From CAZLIC01 sp964559535 (GTDB taxonomy: Bacteria > Pseudomonadota > Alphaproteobacteria > Rhodobacterales > Rhodobacteraceae), in the NCBI GenBank assembly GCA_964559535.1, contig CAZLIC010000088.1:1-17039 (forward strand): a stretch of DNA of 17,039 nt, written 5' to 3'. Below, piece by piece: positions 14,608 to 17,039 of this stretch (position 1 is its first letter; every line of letters begins with the position of its first letter). The notes under the pieces are model-generated. The model was not told where the DNA came from. It made no database searches and saw only the letters and a program-made list of their open reading frames with translations. Position numbers and translations under genes: made by a program.

Positions 14608-15480
14608 TTACTGCCCGCCGCCCAGGCCGTGCACGTAGACCGCCACCTTCTTCACCTGCTCGGGCGAAAGCCGGGCGCCCCAGGCGGGCATCTTGCCGTT
14701 CCGCGGCCGCGTGATCTGCGCCACGATGGCCTCGGCCCCGTTGCCGTACATCCACACCGCATCGGTCAGGTTGGGGAAGCCCTGCGTCGGGTCGCCCACC
14801 CCCGCCTCGCCATGGCAGGCCGCGCAGTTGTCAGCATAAGGCACCGTCCCCGCCTCGGCCTGCGCCGCATCATGCGCCTGCCCCGACAGCTTCAGCACAT
14901 ACTGCGCCACCGACGCGATCTCCTCGGTCGTCAGCAGGTCGGCAAAGGCCGGCATTTCCGAGAACCGCGTGTCGGGGTCGGCGTCCCAGCGGATGCCGTG
15001 CTGCAGCGTGGTGTGGATATCGTCCACCGTGCCGCCCCACAGCCAGTCGTCGTCCAGAAGGTTCGGGTAACCCGCCGCCTGCACGCCCGCCGCCCCCGCG
15101 CCGTGGCACTGCGCGCAATAGGTGCGGAACACCGCGGCCCCGCCGGACGTGGCGTATTGCAGCAGCTCGGGATCGGCGGGCACCGCCGACACCTCGGTCG
15201 CCGCCAGCTTGTCGTCCAGCGCCTTGTTGCCCGCGTTCACCCGATCAATCTCGGCCGCCACCGCCCCGCGGGTGGAATAACCCAGCACGCCGGGGGTTGC
15301 CCCCGTCAGCATCGGCCAGGCCGGGAACAGGATCGTGTAGATGATCCCCCACACGATCGTCGCGTAGAAGGTCCACAGCCACCAGCGCGGCAGCGGCGTG
15401 TTCAGTTCCTCGATCCCGTCCCAGCTGTGGCCGGTTGTCTCGGTCTGGCCCGGTGCGGGCTTTTGCGGTTGCTTGGCCAT
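14608..15480 (-). CDS. ccoP: cbb3-type cytochrome c oxidase subunit CcoP (diheme cytochrome c)
   Basis: CcoP is the membrane-bound diheme c-type cytochrome that passes electrons toward CcoO and CcoN. The 290 residues begin in the cytoplasm with the family signature HSWDGIEELNTPLPRWWLW, then one transmembrane helix (about 33-55), a linker, and two periplasmic cytochrome domains. The heme motifs are CAQCH (C122-H126) and CAACH (C219-H223); M176 in SEMPAF and M264 in GKMPAWG are the likely axial methionines. The length is normal. It starts 3 bases after the ccoQ stop, with GGAGG inside ccoQ as ribosome-binding site. It is the last gene of the ccoNOQP operon. Confidence 0.98.
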   Translation of the reverse strand: MAKQPQKPAPGQTETTGHSWDGIEELNTPLPRWWLWTFYATIVWGIIYTILFPAWPMLTGATPGVLGYSTRGAVAAEIDRVNAGNKALDDKLAATEVSAVPADPELLQYATSGGAAVFRTYCAQCHGAGAAGVQAAGYPNLLDDDWLWGGTVDDIHTTLQHGIRWDADPDTRFSEMPAFADLLTTEEIASVAQYVLKLSGQAHDAAQAEAGTVPYADNCAACHGEAGVGDPTQGFPNLTDAVWMYGNGAEAIVAQITRPRNGKMPAWGARLSPEQVKKVAVYVHGLGGGQ

Positions 15481-15483
15481 GGT

Positions 15484-15690
15484 TCAGGCCTCCGGTCTTT
15501 GGCTGCGGTTCAGGGTGCGGACGTCCCCGGCGGGGGCGTCCTCGTGCCGGAAGGGAATGGCGGCGGAATCGGCGTGAACGGCCCGCGTGCCGGGCCGGAA
15601 GGCCCACAGGACGATGCCCAGAAAGGCCAGCGTCATCGCCAGCAGACCCCAGCTGTCGGCAAATTGCCGAAGGACGGTATAGGTATCCAT
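15484..15690 (-). CDS. ccoQ: cbb3-type cytochrome c oxidase subunit CcoQ
   Basis: CcoQ is a small single-pass subunit that stabilises the cbb3 complex or conveys its signalling. The 68 residues hold one transmembrane helix (about 13-31, SWGLLAMTLAFLGIVLWAF), the family's FRPG motif and a polar tail containing PFRHED. The ATG at 15690 is preferred because the upstream codons of the open frame cross the ccoO stop and the purine-rich ribosome-binding site (AAGGGGGGGCAGGAT). It lies 13 bases after ccoO and 3 before ccoP. Confidence 0.93.
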   Translation of the reverse strand: MDTYTVLRQFADSWGLLAMTLAFLGIVLWAFRPGTRAVHADSAAIPFRHEDAPAGDVRTLNRSQRPEA

Positions 15691-15703
15691 ATCCTGCCCC
15701 CCC

Positions 15704-16432
15704 TTACCGGCTTGCATCCGGCTCGAAGGTCGAGAAGTCGACCATCGTGCCCAGCACCTGAAGATAGGCGATCAGCGCATCCAGCTCGCTGACCCCCGGC
15801 TGCCCGTCGAAGTTGCGCGCCTGCGCGCCCGGATAACGCGCCAGCAGCGCGTCCACATCGCCCGTATCGGGATCGGCCTGCGCGGCGAAGTCCGCTGCCG
15901 CCAGCTCGATCATCTCGTCAGTATAGGGCACGCCCACGATGCGGTTGGTGGCCAGCACGTCACCGATGTTCTCGCCATCGATCAGCGTCGCCTGCAGCCA
16001 GGGATACGCGGGCATCACCGATTCCGGCACATAGTCGCGCGGGTTGCGCATGTGGCCCACATGCCAGTCGTCGGAATAGCGGCCCCCCACCCGGGCCAGA
16101 TCCGGCCCGGTGCGTTTCGACCCCCACTGGAACGGATGGTCGTACATCGATTCCGCCGCCAGCGAATAGTGGCCATAGCGTTCCACCTCGTCCCGCATGG
16201 GGCGGATCATCTGGCTGTGGCAGACATAGCAGCCTTCGCGGATGTAGATGTTCCGCCCCGCCATCTCGAGCGGGCTGTAGGGACGTACGCCCTCGACCTT
16301 TTCGATGGTGTTTTCCAGATAGAACAGCGGGGCGATTTCCACGATGCCGCCGATGGTGACGACCCCCAGCGACAGCACCAGCAGCAGCGTCGCGTTGGTT
16401 TCGATGACCTTGTGTTTGTCCAGCAGGCTCAT
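15704..16432 (-). CDS. ccoO: cbb3-type cytochrome c oxidase subunit CcoO (monoheme cytochrome c)
   Basis: CcoO is the membrane-anchored monoheme cytochrome c that feeds electrons into CcoN. The 242 residues start MSLLDKHKVIETN, have one N-terminal helix (about 14-37), then ENTIEKVEGVRPYSPLEMAG, the heme motif CYVCH (C68-H72) in the invariant REGCYVCHSQMIRPMRDE, and the likely axial methionine M140 in SVMPAYPWL. The ATG at 16432 is chosen by homology; the open frame upstream belongs to ccoN in another frame. It begins 11 bases after the ccoN stop, with GGGGGCCGGAC as a modest ribosome-binding site. Confidence 0.98.
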   Translation of the reverse strand: MSLLDKHKVIETNATLLLVLSLGVVTIGGIVEIAPLFYLENTIEKVEGVRPYSPLEMAGRNIYIREGCYVCHSQMIRPMRDEVERYGHYSLAAESMYDHPFQWGSKRTGPDLARVGGRYSDDWHVGHMRNPRDYVPESVMPAYPWLQATLIDGENIGDVLATNRIVGVPYTDEMIELAAADFAAQADPDTGDVDALLARYPGAQARNFDGQPGVSELDALIAYLQVLGTMVDFSTFEPDASR

Positions 16433-16443
16433 GTCCGGCCCCC

Positions 16444-17039
16444 CTATTCGGCCGCAACGGCGGCTGTGCGGGTTTCGGCCCCGAAGGCCGTCTTCCACAG
16501 GTTGACACACATCAGGATGGCCCCGGCCAGATACAGGACACCGCCCAGAGCACGCACGACATACATGGGGAACTTGGCGGCCACGGTGTCGGCAAAGCTG
16601 TTCACCAGGAACCCTTGCGCATCGACTTCACGCCACATCAGGCCTTCCATGATCCCGGTGACCCACATCGAGGACGCGTAAAGGACGATGCCGATGGTGG
16701 CCAACCAGAAGTGCCAGCTGACCAGTTTCAGCGACCACAGCCCCGAACGGTTCCACAGCTTGGGCACCAGGAAGTACAGCGCGCCGAAGGTGATCATGCC
16801 GTTCCAGCCCAGCGCACCGGAATGCACGTGGCCAATGGTCCAGTCGGTGTAGTGGCTCAGCGAGTTGACGGCCTTGATGCTCATCATCGGGCCTTCGAAG
16901 GTGGCCATGCCGTAGAAGCCGACCGATACCACCATCATGCGCAGCACCGGGTCGGTGCGCAGCTTGTCCCAGGCGCCCGACAGCGTCATCAGGCCGTTGA
17001 TCATGCCACCCCACGACGGCATCCACAGCATGATCGAGA
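16444..17039 (-). CDS. ccoN: cbb3-type cytochrome c oxidase catalytic subunit CcoN, C-terminal part, cut by window edge
   Basis: CcoN is the heme-copper catalytic subunit that reduces O2 at the heme b3-CuB centre. About 198 C-terminal residues are present. They include the invariant segment HYTDWTIGHVHSGALGWNG, whose HVH histidines are the heme ligands of the family, followed by several transmembrane helices (for example MITFGALYFLVPKLW and FWLATIGIVLYASSMWV) and GIMEGLMWREVDAQG. The product ends ETRTAAVAAE. The remaining helices, the CuB histidines and the operon promoter lie beyond 17039. Confidence 0.98.
   Translation of the reverse strand, partial: SIMLWMPSWGGMINGLMTLSGAWDKLRTDPVLRMMVVSVGFYGMATFEGPMMSIKAVNSLSHYTDWTIGHVHSGALGWNGMITFGALYFLVPKLWNRSGLWSLKLVSWHFWLATIGIVLYASSMWVTGIMEGLMWREVDAQGFLVNSFADTVAAKFPMYVVRALGGVLYLAGAILMCVNLWKTAFGAETRTAAVAAE

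Noticed and set aside
1..17039. Defence, toxin-antitoxin, phage or other novel multi-gene system
   Set aside because: Every minus-strand gene except the 132-residue secreted protein belongs to a known family in a conventional context, and no mobile-element signatures were seen.

Overview
All sixteen genes in this window lie on the minus strand, so it reads from right to left. It looks like chromosomal DNA of a high-GC alphaproteobacterium, most likely of the Rhodobacterales (Rhodobacter/Paracoccus relatives). The grounds are GC near 70% in the 60-base lines I counted by hand, a complete ccoNOQP-ccoGHIS arrangement, an FnrL-type box before ccoG, a heterotetrameric sarcosine oxidase operon (soxBDAG), the dnaG-rpoD pair, and GC-rich palindromic intergenic repeats of a kind I associate with this order. 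No rRNA, tRNA, CRISPR array, transposase, phage gene or attachment site was found.

Layout. (1) 17039-14608: the end of ccoN, then ccoO, ccoQ and ccoP, the structural genes of the cbb3-type cytochrome c oxidase. (2) 14607-14389: an intergenic region with two hairpins after ccoP and an FNR/FnrL box before ccoG. (3) 14388-10180: ccoG, ccoH, ccoI and ccoS, which supply and reduce copper and mature the oxidase; each start codon overlaps the previous stop by four bases. (4) 10179-10039: a 141-base spacer with a small inverted repeat, a possible operator. (5) 10038-3500: soxB, an unrecognised secreted protein, soxD, soxA, soxG and an M20-family amidohydrolase, packed as one operon. (6) 3499-3343: two copies of a palindromic repeat facing each other, able to form a long hairpin. 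(7) 3342-1: dnaG (primase) and the first two thirds of rpoD (primary sigma factor), cut by the window edge just before sigma region 2.

How the parts work. The cbb3 oxidase is the high-affinity terminal oxidase used at low oxygen, and CcoGHIS builds it, so the FNR box fits. SoxBDAG oxidises sarcosine to glycine, passing the methyl group to tetrahydrofolate and making H2O2. The amidohydrolase is translationally coupled to soxG and may supply substrate, but its substrate cannot be read from sequence. DnaG and RpoD are housekeeping.

Most of the window is conventional. The unusual points are: a lower-GC gene for a small four-cysteine secreted protein between soxB and soxD; a dispersed-repeat fragment that encodes the C-terminal tail of SoxD; an inverted pair of the same repeat family before dnaG; and a five-fold DWR repeat in the DnaG linker. 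I see no evidence for an undescribed multi-gene system.
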